Assembly (NCBI GenBank): GCA_016709445.1
Contig: JADJMV010000001.1
Coordinates: 620,001 to 684,000 of the forward strand
Reading direction: 5' to 3'
From: Phycisphaerales bacterium
GTDB taxonomy: Bacteria; Planctomycetota; Phycisphaerae; Phycisphaerales; UBA1924
DNA: 64,000 nt
Below, one piece after another: positions 54,388 through 63,585 of the stretch. Positions within the stretch are counted from its first letter, which is position 1. Every line of letters begins with the position of its first letter. Both the position numbers and the translations under genes were made by a program. The notes beneath the pieces were generated by a model. The model was not told the origin of the DNA, made no database searches, and saw only the letters and a list, made by a program, of their open reading frames with translations.

Positions 54388-56247
54388 GTGCCGCCGCCGA
54401 TGGTGCACCGCGTCACCGCCAGCCTTAGCAAAGCGTTCAGCCGTCTTGGGTTCGCCCAGGAGTGGTGGCTCGTCATCCTCGCCGCCATCCTCGGCACGCT
54501 CACCGGCTTTGGCGCCGTCGGCTTCAGCCGCAGCCTCAAGCTCCTCGAGCTCTTCATCCACAACCAGCACGCCCGCGTCGGCTGGTGGGGGCTGATCCTC
54601 TTCCCCACCGTGGGCATGCTCTTCACCGGCCTGCTCATCATCAACTTCGCCTCCGAGGCCAAGGGCCACGGCGTCCCGCAGGTCATGCGTGCCCTCATCA
54701 GCCGCGGCGGCGTGATCAAGGGGCGGATCGGCATCGTCAAGGTCGTCGCCTCGGTGCTCTGCGTCGGCTCCGGATGCTCGGCGGGCACCGAGGGCCCCAT
54801 CGTCCAGATCGGCGCCGTGATCGGCTCCGTCGGCGGGCAGTGGCTCAAAGTCAGCCGCGAGCACATGCAGACCCTTGTCGGCTGCGGCGCCGCCGCCGGC
54901 ATCTCCTCGGTGTTCAATGCCCCCATCGCGGGCGTCTTCTTCGTCCTCGAGATCATCCTGCGGGATTTCTCCCTCAAGACCTTCACCCCCATCATCGTCG
55001 CCTCGGTCTTCTCCGCCGTCGCCACCCAGTCCATGCTCGGGGACAACGAGGCCATCTTCACCGCCGAGCGCACCGCCGTCCATTCCTACAGCTTCTCACC
55101 CGTCGAACTGCCCAGCTACATCCTCCTCGGCGCCCTCTGCGGCCTCGTCGCCGTCTGGTTCAACCGCCTCCTCCACCTCGGCGAAGACCTCTACGAGAAG
55201 TGGAAGGTCCCCGAACTCGTCAAGCCCATCACCGGCGGCCTGGCCATGGGCGTCCTCGGCATCGCCTACGTCGCCGCCGAGAAGTATGTCTTCCCCAGCC
55301 TGCTCGAGCACCGGGGCGAGGGCCCGCAGGTCCCCTTCTTCGGCAATGGCTACGCCACCATACACGTCCTGCTTGACCCCACCAGCTACCCCCATCAAGG
55401 CGGCGCGGGCGTCATGATGGGGCTCGCCCTGCTCCTCATCGTCCTCGTCGCCGTCAAGGGCGTCGCCACCACCTTCACGCTCGCCTCCGGCGGATCCGGC
55501 GGCATCTTCGCCCCGAGCCTCTTCCTCGGCGCCACCACCGGCGCGGCGCTCGGTCAGCTCCTCGAATCGCTCTCGCTCATCCCCAGCGGGTCCACGCCGG
55601 CCTCCTACGCCCTCGTCGGCATGGCCGCCGTTGTCGCCGGCGCCACGCACGCCCCCCTCACCGCCATCCTGATCCTCTTCGAGCTCACACGGAATATCTA
55701 CGTGGTGCTCCCCATCATGCTCGCGGCCGTGGTCTCCACCGCCGTGGCGCAGCTCATCGATCGCGACTCGATCTACACCTTCAAGCTCCGCCGCTCGGGA
55801 CTCAAGATCGGCGGGGCCCGCGACCTCACGGTCATGCGCCGCTTCACCACCGCCTCGTGCGAGATCTCGCCCCTGCCCCCCGACCCGATCTACGCCTCCG
55901 ACCCCCTCAGCAAGCTCATCGCCCTCCACGCCTACCACAACATCCCCGACTTCGTGGTCGTCGAGCAGGAGACCGGCAAGTACATCGGCATGGTCACGAG
56001 CACCGACATCCGCACCGCCCTGATCGACCGCGAGGCGATCCCCCTCCTGCTCGTCGCCGAGGTCATGCGCACCGATCTGCCCACCGTCCGGCGCGACGAG
56101 ACGCTCGACACCATCCTCGACAAATTCAGCCGCTACGACGTCGCCAGCCTCGCCGTCGTCAGCCCCATCGACACCACCCTCCCCATGGCCATCCTCACCC
56201 GAAACAAGGCCCTCCAACGCTACCGCCAGGCCCTCGAGGAGTCGTGA
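54388..56247 (+). CDS. ClC-type chloride channel or antiporter with CBS pair
   Basis: A 619-residue membrane protein. The ClC core (about 25-460) has GSGCSAGTEGP at 127-137 (selectivity motif and gating glutamate 135), the GSGGIFAPSLFLGA motif near 370, and the helices N-R around GATHAPLTAILILFELT. The C-terminal soluble part (about 490-615) holds two CBS domains (KLIALHAYHNIPDFVVVEQE, TDLPTVRRDETLDTIL) that bind nucleotides and tune transport. The glutamate that in exchangers shuttles protons is in a position to exist but cannot be certain without an alignment. Start GTG 54388 or ATG 54400. Divergent from the GH16 gene. Confidence 0.92.
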   Translation: MPPPMVHRVTASLSKAFSRLGFAQEWWLVILAAILGTLTGFGAVGFSRSLKLLELFIHNQHARVGWWGLILFPTVGMLFTGLLIINFASEAKGHGVPQVMRALISRGGVIKGRIGIVKVVASVLCVGSGCSAGTEGPIVQIGAVIGSVGGQWLKVSREHMQTLVGCGAAAGISSVFNAPIAGVFFVLEIILRDFSLKTFTPIIVASVFSAVATQSMLGDNEAIFTAERTAVHSYSFSPVELPSYILLGALCGLVAVWFNRLLHLGEDLYEKWKVPELVKPITGGLAMGVLGIAYVAAEKYVFPSLLEHRGEGPQVPFFGNGYATIHVLLDPTSYPHQGGAGVMMGLALLLIVLVAVKGVATTFTLASGGSGGIFAPSLFLGATTGAALGQLLESLSLIPSGSTPASYALVGMAAVVAGATHAPLTAILILFELTRNIYVVLPIMLAAVVSTAVAQLIDRDSIYTFKLRRSGLKIGGARDLTVMRRFTTASCEISPLPPDPIYASDPLSKLIALHAYHNIPDFVVVEQETGKYIGMVTSTDIRTALIDREAIPLLLVAEVMRTDLPTVRRDETLDTILDKFSRYDVASLAVVSPIDTTLPMAILTRNKALQRYRQALEES

Positions 56248-56386
56248 AGGGTCGGGGCTCGGCCACGGCGCCGAGGGCCGGTCCGTGGCTTGAAAGCCGG
56301 CGATGGCGACACCGGCGCGCTGGCGGATGTCGCGGCGGGAGCGGGCCACTCCCGCTCAACGAAGTGCCGCATGGTGTGTGTGGTGC

Positions 56387-58608
56387 TCAGCCCCCGGCGA
56401 GCGCCGTGAGGTTCTCCCCGCGCCAAAGGTCTTGGCCGTTGGCACGCCAATAGATGTGGATGACGTCCCCTGCCGCGCTCACCCCCGCGACGTGCTGGGA
56501 GCCGTCGGGGGCGACGGTGAGGGCGAGCGGCCCGGCGATGGGGGGGGTCTCGCCGAGCTGCTGGGCGGTGATCGACTCGAAGACCCAGCCGGACGAGCGC
56601 GGGGTCCACCAGTAGGAGACGGTCTCGTCGTCGACGGAGGTCGCGACGACCTCGATGGCGTTCCAGGGGGTGACGACAGCCGCGAGGGTGCCGGGGTTGA
56701 TGGGCTCGCCATCGGACTCGGTCGTCAGGTCGTCCCAGTGCCAGCCGCCGGAGGCGGGGACCACCAGACGACGATGAGGTGGCCCCGCGCGTCGGTGCCG
56801 AAGATCTGCATGCCGTTCCAGCGTGTGGCGTTGGCGGAGATGTTGCCGACGAGCGGGGGCGCGCCGGTGATGGCGGAGAGGTTGTTTGTGGTCCAGAGGG
56901 GCGAGCCGAGGGCGGGGCTCCACCAGACGGCGTGGAGGTCTCCCGCGGCGTCGAGGCCGACGATATTCATCGCGCCCCAGGGTGTGATGAACGAGTCGAG
57001 GTTGGAGGCGAAGACGGGCGGGGCGAGGCCCTGGCCGGCGAGCTGATCTGTCAGCGACACATGCGTCTGGGTGTAGTGGGCGCCGCCCATGTAGATGTAC
57101 TGCACCGAGCTGTCGTAGATGAGGCGGAGCTCGCCGGTGTCGGTCGTGCCCGCGACGACGAAGAAGCCGTTGGGGCGCGAGAAGGCCGTGATCCCGGGCA
57201 GGATCTGCGGCTCTCCCCACAGCTCGTAGCGGTCCGGACCCGCCATGAACACGCCCTCGGCGCTGCGGTACACCTGCTGCTCGGCGCCCGAGGGGTCGTC
57301 GAAGAGGTCGCCCTGGAAATAGTCGTTGATGCCCGGGCTGGTGCTGGTCAGGCTCCACGACCGGCCGCCGTACTGCCCCAGCACGAATGTCAGCCGGCGA
57401 TCCCGGCGCGTCGATGTTTCGATGCGGTACGCGTGGTCGTTGGCGCGCATGAACACCCGGGCGCCGCCGATGCCGGTCACCGCGTCGGCGGTGGCGATCT
57501 TCTCGAACCAGCCGGCGCGCCCGTCGAGGACCAGCCCGGCCTCGTTGATGATGCCCGGCGGATCGATCGGGCGATCTTCCTGCTCGAGCAGCGTCACGGG
57601 GTTCCAGGGCGACTTGGCGGCGAAGTAGGTGTGGATGCCGGAGCCCCCGGGACCCCGGTTGATCTGGGTCATCAGCCTCACGCCATCGCCCGCGCGCCCG
57701 GCTGGAGCGAACGAACTGCCGTACTGGCCGTCGTACTCGCGGTCGTCCCCCGTGCCCGTCCACTCGATCTCGCCGTCGCGCCAAAGAACGAGGCGGCTGC
57801 GCTGCCCGGCGTAGATCGTCCCGTCGTCGTTGATTGAGCCGACCTGCGTCAGGTCACTGAGATCCACCGCCCCGGTCTGCGGCGACCAGAGCATCGGTCG
57901 GAGCTCGGACTCGGTCAGGCCCGAGTAGCCGATGACCTCGTCGCCCGCGTTGGTATCGATCAGGATCCTGCCGTAGGCGAGGTGCTGCCAGAGGTGCTCC
58001 GCCTGGCCGAGCGCGGGGTCGGCCTGCCAGAGCTTCGAGACCACCCGGTCGCGCACGATCCAGAGCTGCATGGCGGCACTCCCGGGCACGGGAGTCTGCA
58101 CCAGCACCGCCCAGCCGTCGGTCAGGCCGGCCGGCGAGGCGATCGTGGGATCGAAGCCGGGATCACCGGTGAGTTCCAACTCGTCCAAGTAGGTGCGGGC
58201 CGCGAGGTTCTGAAGGTCTGTGACCAGCAGGCGTTCGCGGCCGCCGTCGAGCGCCGTGGCGAGGCTCAGCCCGTCGCTGTTGATGGCGTCCACCAGAAGA
58301 CCCGAGAGGCCCTCGTACTCCCAGAGGTAGTGGAGTTCGCCATCCACCACCAGGTACGGCTCGTCGGCATCGGTCGGGTCGGCGGCTGCCTCGGACCACA
58401 TGTACCGCCCGTTCTCGCTGCAGCCCGCAAGGGCGTCTGGCGTTCCGAACTCCACCGAGTATCCCGGCAGCGTTTCGACGCCGATCCATTCGTAGTACGT
58501 CTCCTGCTCCGATTGTGCGCTCGCTGGGACCGTCACGAGGGCACTGGTAACAACCAGAATCGCCCGGATGTGGCGGCCCGCGCTCAACAGCTCGCTCCAG
58601 TGGCGCAT
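56387..58608 (-). CDS. Secreted protein with C-terminal lectin-like propeller, frameshift near 56755
   Basis: About 740 residues from ATG 58608 (GAGGAGGA upstream), with a signal peptide ending PASAQS. Residues about 35-470 form a strand-rich region without a named family. The last about 270 residues hold at least five repeats of about 50 residues with the pattern WNxxxIxGxDAxGxLxVxWWSPxxxxWxxxNLT, as in fucose-binding or PLL-type propeller lectins. The frame breaks within the run CCCC at 56753-56758; adding one C joins VVWWSP to ASGGWHWDDLTTESDGEP and the protein ends at 56387. It is convergent with the ClC gene. Confidence 0.78.
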
Positions 58609-59183
58609 GATGTCCTCCTCGCAGGCGGTGCTGCGTTCGGGTGGCCCCCCTACCCGGCCGCCGGTGGGCGGCAATGGGCGCCGCCCCGACGGACTTCCGC
58701 ATCATTCTATCGGTCGAGCCTGCGGGTGCAAGTCCAAATGCAGGGAGTGAGATCCGGTTTGGGGCCGCCGTGCAGCAGTGCGATGATCTCTTCCCGGCGC
58801 TGCTGTCCACCCGGATGGTGGGTTGCTCGGTTCTCACGGCGCTCGGTTCTCATGGCGCCGCCCGCTGCTGCGATATCAGCTCGGGGGCGCATGGGCCCGC
58901 TTGTGCGGGGCCCATCCCGGCGCCGAGGCGTTGCCGAGCGAGGTGTCTCAGGGTTTCTGTCGTCCACGGTGGGCCTGTTGCGCATGGGTCTCATCGGGCA
59001 CAGCGATCCAACGAGCGGCGTTTGTGTCTTGATCCTGCGTTGTTCGGGCGGGTATTCGCGATGCGGCGATGCGCGTGGCGTGGGTGCGGGGCTTGCGTTT
59101 GGAACCGGGCGCGGTGGTGAATCCGGAGCCTGAGGTGTCTCGGAGCATCTGGCACGATCTTGGGGAAGTCCCTATCATCGGGC
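58609..59183 (+). other. Intergenic stretch with a 16-base tandem repeat
   Basis: 575 bases between divergent genes. The unit GCTCGGTTCTCA-C/T-GGC occurs twice in tandem at 58825-58856. Otherwise no gene, hairpin or strong promoter is evident. Confidence 0.5.
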
Positions 59184-59792
59184 ATGAACCGGATACTTCG
59201 AATGACTGTTGCCGCTTTGTGGGTGTTTGTCGGCGCGGGCTGCGGTTCCAGCGTGTGGCAGAAATCCTTCGCGTACGAGCCTGGTCGTGTTGCGGCGACG
59301 CCGACGGCGTCGGTGGTGGTGCGCGAGGCGCCGTGGGACCGGGTTGGTCCGGCCCTGGCGGCCGAGCGTGAGCGGATCGCACAGAGCGATACGCACCGGG
59401 ACGATTGGCCGGCGGAGCAGGCTCGGGCGAACGACGCGGCCCTGCTGAAGTCGTTGCAATTGCCGGCGGATGCGGGCGAGATGACGCTGCTCGGGAGGTC
59501 GAGCTTCAAGACGACGCACCAACCGGACCCGGCGGGCGCCGACCTGTCGAAGTTTGCCGAGAGCGTGGGGGCGGACTACGCGATCTGGTCACGCCGGCTG
59601 CTGGGCAAGGCGGACACGGTGGAGCGTGAACCGGTGCAGCAGGATCGGTGGCGTTGGGAGCCGATCTGGGACGCGGATCGGAATCGCTTCGTCTATGTGC
59701 GCCGGTGGGACACCGACACAGCGTGGGTGCCTGTGGTGGTCAAGAAGGACGAGGTGCGGTGGGTGGTGTTCTATGTGAAGCGGGGGGGATGA
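59184..59792 (+). CDS. Lipoprotein of unknown function
   Basis: A 202-residue protein from ATG 59184. The N-terminus is a lipoprotein signal peptide (RMTVAALWVFVGAGC, lipobox Cys 20), so it is anchored to a membrane after export. The mature part is mixed helix and strand (REAPWDRVGPALAAERERIA, SVGADYAIWSRRLLGKAD, RRWDTDTAWVPVVVKKDEVR). I do not recognise a family. It stands alone between the propeller gene and a membrane protein on the opposite strand. Confidence 0.65.
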   Translation: MNRILRMTVAALWVFVGAGCGSSVWQKSFAYEPGRVAATPTASVVVREAPWDRVGPALAAERERIAQSDTHRDDWPAEQARANDAALLKSLQLPADAGEMTLLGRSSFKTTHQPDPAGADLSKFAESVGADYAIWSRRLLGKADTVEREPVQQDRWRWEPIWDADRNRFVYVRRWDTDTAWVPVVVKKDEVRWVVFYVKRGG

Positions 59793-59863
59793 GGCGAGTC
59801 CGGGCGCTTTGCGTTGCACCGCGGAGCGCGCAGGGCGCGGGGAGATCGGATCCGCGGCGCGGA

Positions 59864-60685
59864 CTATGGCGGAGCGCTGGAGCTTGGGCCGATCGTTGAC
59901 GGGCGTGCATGGGCCTGGGGCGCCGCCGGGGTCCCTGCCCAATCAGAGCCGCACTCGGGGCATCGGCGTTCGGGCAGGCCCCGGAGGTCGTAGCCGCAGG
60001 CGGGGCAGGAGTAGGACCGCACGGCGAGCTCTGTCTCGCGCCGGGCCTCAAGCCACCTGATGAGCCTGAATAGGACGGCGAGGAGAAACACCACGCATCG
60101 CACGGCGGCCACTGCGCCGAGGACGCTGATGATGGTGAAGAGCGTGTTGCGCAGTGCGCCGTAGGGGACGGTGTGCAAGTGCGTCGTGTCGGGGTGTTCG
60201 AGCAGGGGGATGAAGGCGGCCTCGGGCTCGTCGGGGCGTTGCTGCAGGAACGCGATGGCGGCTGCGAAGAGCGCGGATCGGTCGGCGCTCGAGAGCTTCT
60301 GTCTTCGGTGCATGATCGTCCGGGTGCCCCACCAGCCGGTCTTGGTTGGGAAGGGGTACCCGAAGGAGCCGTGCTGGAGGATGACGTCGACGGTGCATGC
60401 GGCCGCGCTGTCTTCTCCGGCCCAGGGAGAGATCACGAACCGCCAGCCGTCGCCATCGCGGATCGCCCAGGCGAGTGTGCGGCATTCGACGTTGCCATCG
60501 AGGAGGTGGAGGCCGGGGCGCCCGATGCCGGGGGGCCATGCCCCGCTTGCCCGTGGGCGGGGCACGTGGTTGCTGGTCCACACCAGGAGCGCGACGAGCA
60601 CAACCGAGACGGCGGGGTGGAGCGGCAGTCGGGCGAGCGCCCGGAGCGAACGGTGGGGCCGGGTTGGCTCGCCGACCTCGGACAC
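59864..60685 (-). CDS. Membrane protein with C-terminal zinc ribbon
   Basis: A 273-residue protein, from GTG 60685. One helix near the N-terminus (LHPAVSVVLVALLVW) and one near residue 195 (GALRNTLFTIISVLGAV, AVRCVVFLLAVLFRLIRW) flank a soluble region. The tail has CPACGYDLRGLPERRCPEC, the zinc ribbon also seen at 47414-47893. The protein follows uvrC by 40 bases on the same strand. Function unknown. Confidence 0.68.
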   Translation of the reverse strand: MSEVGEPTRPHRSLRALARLPLHPAVSVVLVALLVWTSNHVPRPRASGAWPPGIGRPGLHLLDGNVECRTLAWAIRDGDGWRFVISPWAGEDSAAACTVDVILQHGSFGYPFPTKTGWWGTRTIMHRRQKLSSADRSALFAAAIAFLQQRPDEPEAAFIPLLEHPDTTHLHTVPYGALRNTLFTIISVLGAVAAVRCVVFLLAVLFRLIRWLEARRETELAVRSYSCPACGYDLRGLPERRCPECGSDWAGTPAAPQAHARPSTIGPSSSAPP

Positions 60686-60724
60686 GATCGCTATACGGGG
60701 AGGACGCGCGTCGGTTCTGGAGCG

Positions 60725-62167
60725 CTACTCCTCGTCGAGCGTCTTCTTGCGTCGCAGCACGTGGTGGTAGTGCTGGGCGAAGCGGTGGGCCTCGTCGCGG
60801 ATGGCCTGGCAGAGTCGGAGGCCGTGGTTGTCGCGTCCGAGTCGGATGGGCTCGTGGCGCTGCTGGACGTAGATCAGCTCCTCCTTCTTGGCGAGGCTGA
60901 TGACCATGGGGGGGCGGACATCGAGGGAGTCGAAGGCCTCGAGCGCGGCGTGGAGCTGGCCGAGGCCGCCGTCGATGAGGATGATGTCGGGGTAGAGCTC
61001 GTGCCCCTCGCCGGCTTCGCGGTAGCGGCGGCTGACGACCTCGCGGATGCTGGAGTAGTCGTCGTTGCCGCCCTCGACGGAGCGGATGCGGAAGCGGCGG
61101 TACTCGTTCTTGAAGGGCTTGCCGTCGACGAAGCAGACCTTGCTGCCGACGGTCTCGCCCCCCTGGAGATGGGCGATATCGATGCCCTCGATGCAGCGGA
61201 TGGGGGCGTCGAGGCCGAGGGTCTTCTGGAGGGAGCGCAGGCCCTTCTTGGGGTCCGAGTATCCGATCTCGGTCTCGGGCTGCCAGCCCTCGCTGCGGGT
61301 GGAGCGCTCGTCGAGCTTGTCGATGGCGCGGATCTGGTCGCGCAGGCCGGCGGCGCGCTCGAAGCGGAGGTCCCTGGCGGCCTGCTGCATCTCCTCGCGC
61401 ATTTCGCGGAGGATGACGCTGCGCTTGGAGCCGAGGAAGCGGACGAAGTGTTCGATGTCGTCGCGGTAGGCGTCTTTGGTGACCTTGTCGGCGCAGGGGC
61501 CGGTGCACTGGTTGATGGCGTAGAGGAGGCAGGGGCGGAAGTGGCGGTTCTTCGGGTCGCCCTCGACGATGTCGAGCTTGCAGGTGCGGAACTTGAAGAC
61601 GCGCTGGAGGACCTGGACGGCCTCGCGGAGCGCGCCGGCGTTGACGAAGGGGCCGAAGACGCGGGCGCCCTTCATCTCGGGCGCGACCTCGCCGCCCTCC
61701 TCGAGGCCCTGGGGGTTGCGGGTGACGAAGACGCGGGGGAAGTCTTCGCGCTGGGTGATGACGAGGTAGGGGAAGGTCTTGTCGTCCGTCAGCCGCACGT
61801 TGAACCGCGGGTTGATGTCCTTGATCAGGCGGTTCTCGGTGAGCAGGGCCTCCCACTCGCCCTCGCAGGTGAGGACCTCGAAGTCGTGCACGAAGTCGAG
61901 CAGGGGCTGCTTGTTGATGCCGAGGTCGGCGGAGGGGACGAAGTAGCTGGAGACGCGGTCGGGGAGCTTCGCGGCCTTGCCGACGTAGAGCACGACCCCT
62001 TTCTCGTCTTTCATCAGGTAGACGCCGGGGCGCTCGGGCAATTCGCGGGCCTTCTTGTTGAGCCGGGCGAGGCGCTCTTCGCGGGACTCGCTTCCCCAGG
62101 GGGGTGGGGCGTCGCGGGGCGCGAAGCCCTCGGCGTCGGTGGGCTGGGGGATGGGGTCGTCCGGCAC
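60725..62167 (-). CDS. uvrC: Excinuclease ABC subunit C, lacking the C-terminal HhH domain
   Basis: A 480-residue nuclease of nucleotide excision repair, which cuts on both sides of a lesion in the UvrB-DNA complex. The GIY-YIG domain spans about 46-125 (PGVYLMKDEKGVVLYVGKA, ENRLIKDINPRFN), the Cys-containing linker has CLLYAINQCTGPC, a UVR helix pair near 265-295 (AARDLRFERAAGLRDQI) and the RNase H-like half about 330-470 (GIDIAHLQGGETVGS, PDIILIDGGLGQLHA, DEAHRFAQHYHH). It ends RRKKTLDEE, where typical UvrC continues about 100 residues with helix-hairpin-helix. The next gene starts 40 bases on, so the domain is truly absent here. Confidence 0.93.
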   Translation of the reverse strand: MPDDPIPQPTDAEGFAPRDAPPPWGSESREERLARLNKKARELPERPGVYLMKDEKGVVLYVGKAAKLPDRVSSYFVPSADLGINKQPLLDFVHDFEVLTCEGEWEALLTENRLIKDINPRFNVRLTDDKTFPYLVITQREDFPRVFVTRNPQGLEEGGEVAPEMKGARVFGPFVNAGALREAVQVLQRVFKFRTCKLDIVEGDPKNRHFRPCLLYAINQCTGPCADKVTKDAYRDDIEHFVRFLGSKRSVILREMREEMQQAARDLRFERAAGLRDQIRAIDKLDERSTRSEGWQPETEIGYSDPKKGLRSLQKTLGLDAPIRCIEGIDIAHLQGGETVGSKVCFVDGKPFKNEYRRFRIRSVEGGNDDYSSIREVVSRRYREAGEGHELYPDIILIDGGLGQLHAALEAFDSLDVRPPMVISLAKKEELIYVQQRHEPIRLGRDNHGLRLCQAIRDEAHRFAQHYHHVLRRKKTLDEE

Positions 62168-62330
62168 GGGGGATGGTAGGAGAACGCGGAGGCGCGACGC
62201 CCGACCAGGATTGGAGCCGCGCGAGCGGCTCGCGGCCGGGAAGGCAGAACGCGAAGAGACGAAGACGCGAAGGAATCACGGAGCCGCGAGGGGGGACGGG
62301 GGTGCGAGCGGGGGTGGATAGACTCCCGGG

Positions 62331-62951
62331 ATGCAGAGGGTCGGCGTAGAGAGTTCAGGCCTCCGCTCGCTGTGCCGCGTCTTGGAGCGGGGCGGGTTGC
62401 TGAGTGCGAGCGAGGCGGCGGAGGCGGGGCGGGTGGTGTCGGCTCGGTCGGCGTTGGCGGAGCAGGTCGCGGCGGCGACGGGGGCGCATCTGCACATCAA
62501 GGTCGGGGATGTGGGTGTGCTGGCGCGGGGGGAGTTTGGGGAGTGGGAGATCGAGGCGGACCGACCGGGCTTCGTTGCGTGGCACGCGCCGGGTGGGGTC
62601 GGGGTCTCGTTCTCGTCGGTGGCGGTGACGGAGGATGATCTGGGGGAGGCCTCGCCGGGGCGCGGAGGGAGTCGGACGCGGCCGTTTCTGGATCACGTCG
62701 GGCTGGACTTGCCGGAGACGGTGATGGGACGTGCGGCGTTTGCGGGCGCGCCGGCGGTGGGCGCGGCGCGGGGGTGGCGGCACGTGGCGCAGGGGGGCGA
62801 TGGGGCGCGGGTGCACTGCTGCTACGCGACGGTGGCGGCCAAGCACTGGCTGTTCCCGCCGGGCGGCGTGCCGATCGAGCTGTCGCTGGGCGAGGTGGTG
62901 GATGTGGGGGGCGAGATCGGGGGCGACCTGCGCCCGAGGCGGCCGGCGTAG
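62331..62951 (+). CDS. Hypothetical cytoplasmic protein
   Basis: A 206-residue protein from ATG 62331. It has a helical N-terminus (SLCRVLERGGLLSASEAAEA, ALAEQVAAATGAHLHI) and a strand-rich remainder (WEIEADRPGFVAWHAP, HCCYATVAAKHWLFPPGGVP). There is no signal peptide, membrane helix or known motif. A GGGGGTG-rich leader has no clear ribosome binding site. It is divergent from uvrC, 163 bases apart. I do not recognise a family. Confidence 0.6.
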   Translation: MQRVGVESSGLRSLCRVLERGGLLSASEAAEAGRVVSARSALAEQVAAATGAHLHIKVGDVGVLARGEFGEWEIEADRPGFVAWHAPGGVGVSFSSVAVTEDDLGEASPGRGGSRTRPFLDHVGLDLPETVMGRAAFAGAPAVGAARGWRHVAQGGDGARVHCCYATVAAKHWLFPPGGVPIELSLGEVVDVGGEIGGDLRPRRPA

Positions 62952-63100
62952 GAGAACGCGGGGAGGCGGCGGGGGGCGACGGGCAGGCGGAGTCGCCGAG
63001 TCGGGGGGTGCGTTGGTGCGGCTGAGCCCTTTGGCGCGCCTGGCGCCGTTTCGCTCCCCCGCCGTCGCGCCTTCGCTCCTCTGCCCCTTGGCGTGCCGAT

Positions 63101-63401
63101 CTACGAGCCGGACTTGGCCTTCACGCTGGCGACCTTGTCGGACATCTTCTGGTCTCGGTCGGTGCGGGTGCCGACCTTGACGACGGTGGAGATGCGCGGC
63201 GCGCCCATGGCGTGGACGGTCTCGTGGCACTTGCGGATGGCGGCGAACACTTCGTCCCACTCACCCTCGACTCCGGTGCCGTTGGCGTGGAGGGTGGGAG
63301 AGGCCGGAGGCGGCGAGGACCTTCTCGCAGGCCGCGACGTAGGGGGAGAGGGAGACGCCGACGCCGATGGGGACGATGGTGAAATCGGCAATGACCTTCA
63401 T
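63101..63401 (-). CDS. MTH1187/UPF0045-type thiamine-binding protein, interrupted by a frameshift
   Basis: A roughly 100-residue protein. From ATG 63401 it reads MKVIADFTIVPIGVGVSLSP and AACEKVLAASGL, then changes frame near 63303. The other frame continues PTLHANGTGVEGEWDEVF, CHETVHAMGAPRISTVVKV and a basic end. Both halves are the standard MTH1187 fold in order; either one extra base or two missing C in the TCCCAC stretch would restore it. Relatives bind thiamine or pyrimidine precursors and may help thiamine salvage, which fits thiL at 40 kb. No neighbours on the same strand. Confidence 0.82.
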
Positions 63402-63585
63402 GTGGGGATGATAGGGGCGGGGAGGCGGAAGGACGGAAGGGCGGAACGCGAAGGGGCGAAGGAGCGCGAGGGCGCGAAGGTGGGGGAGCGGTTCCAGACC
63501 CAGCAATCCGGCCTTGCTCCGCACCTCCGCTCCGACTGCGCGCCGTCTTCGCCCCTTCGCGTTCGTGCGTTCGCTTGGGCGTCGA

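Noticed and set aside
60048..62279. Two overlapping long open frames opposite and beside uvrC
   Set aside because: Compositionally biased shadows; uvrC is unmistakable in the remaining frame.
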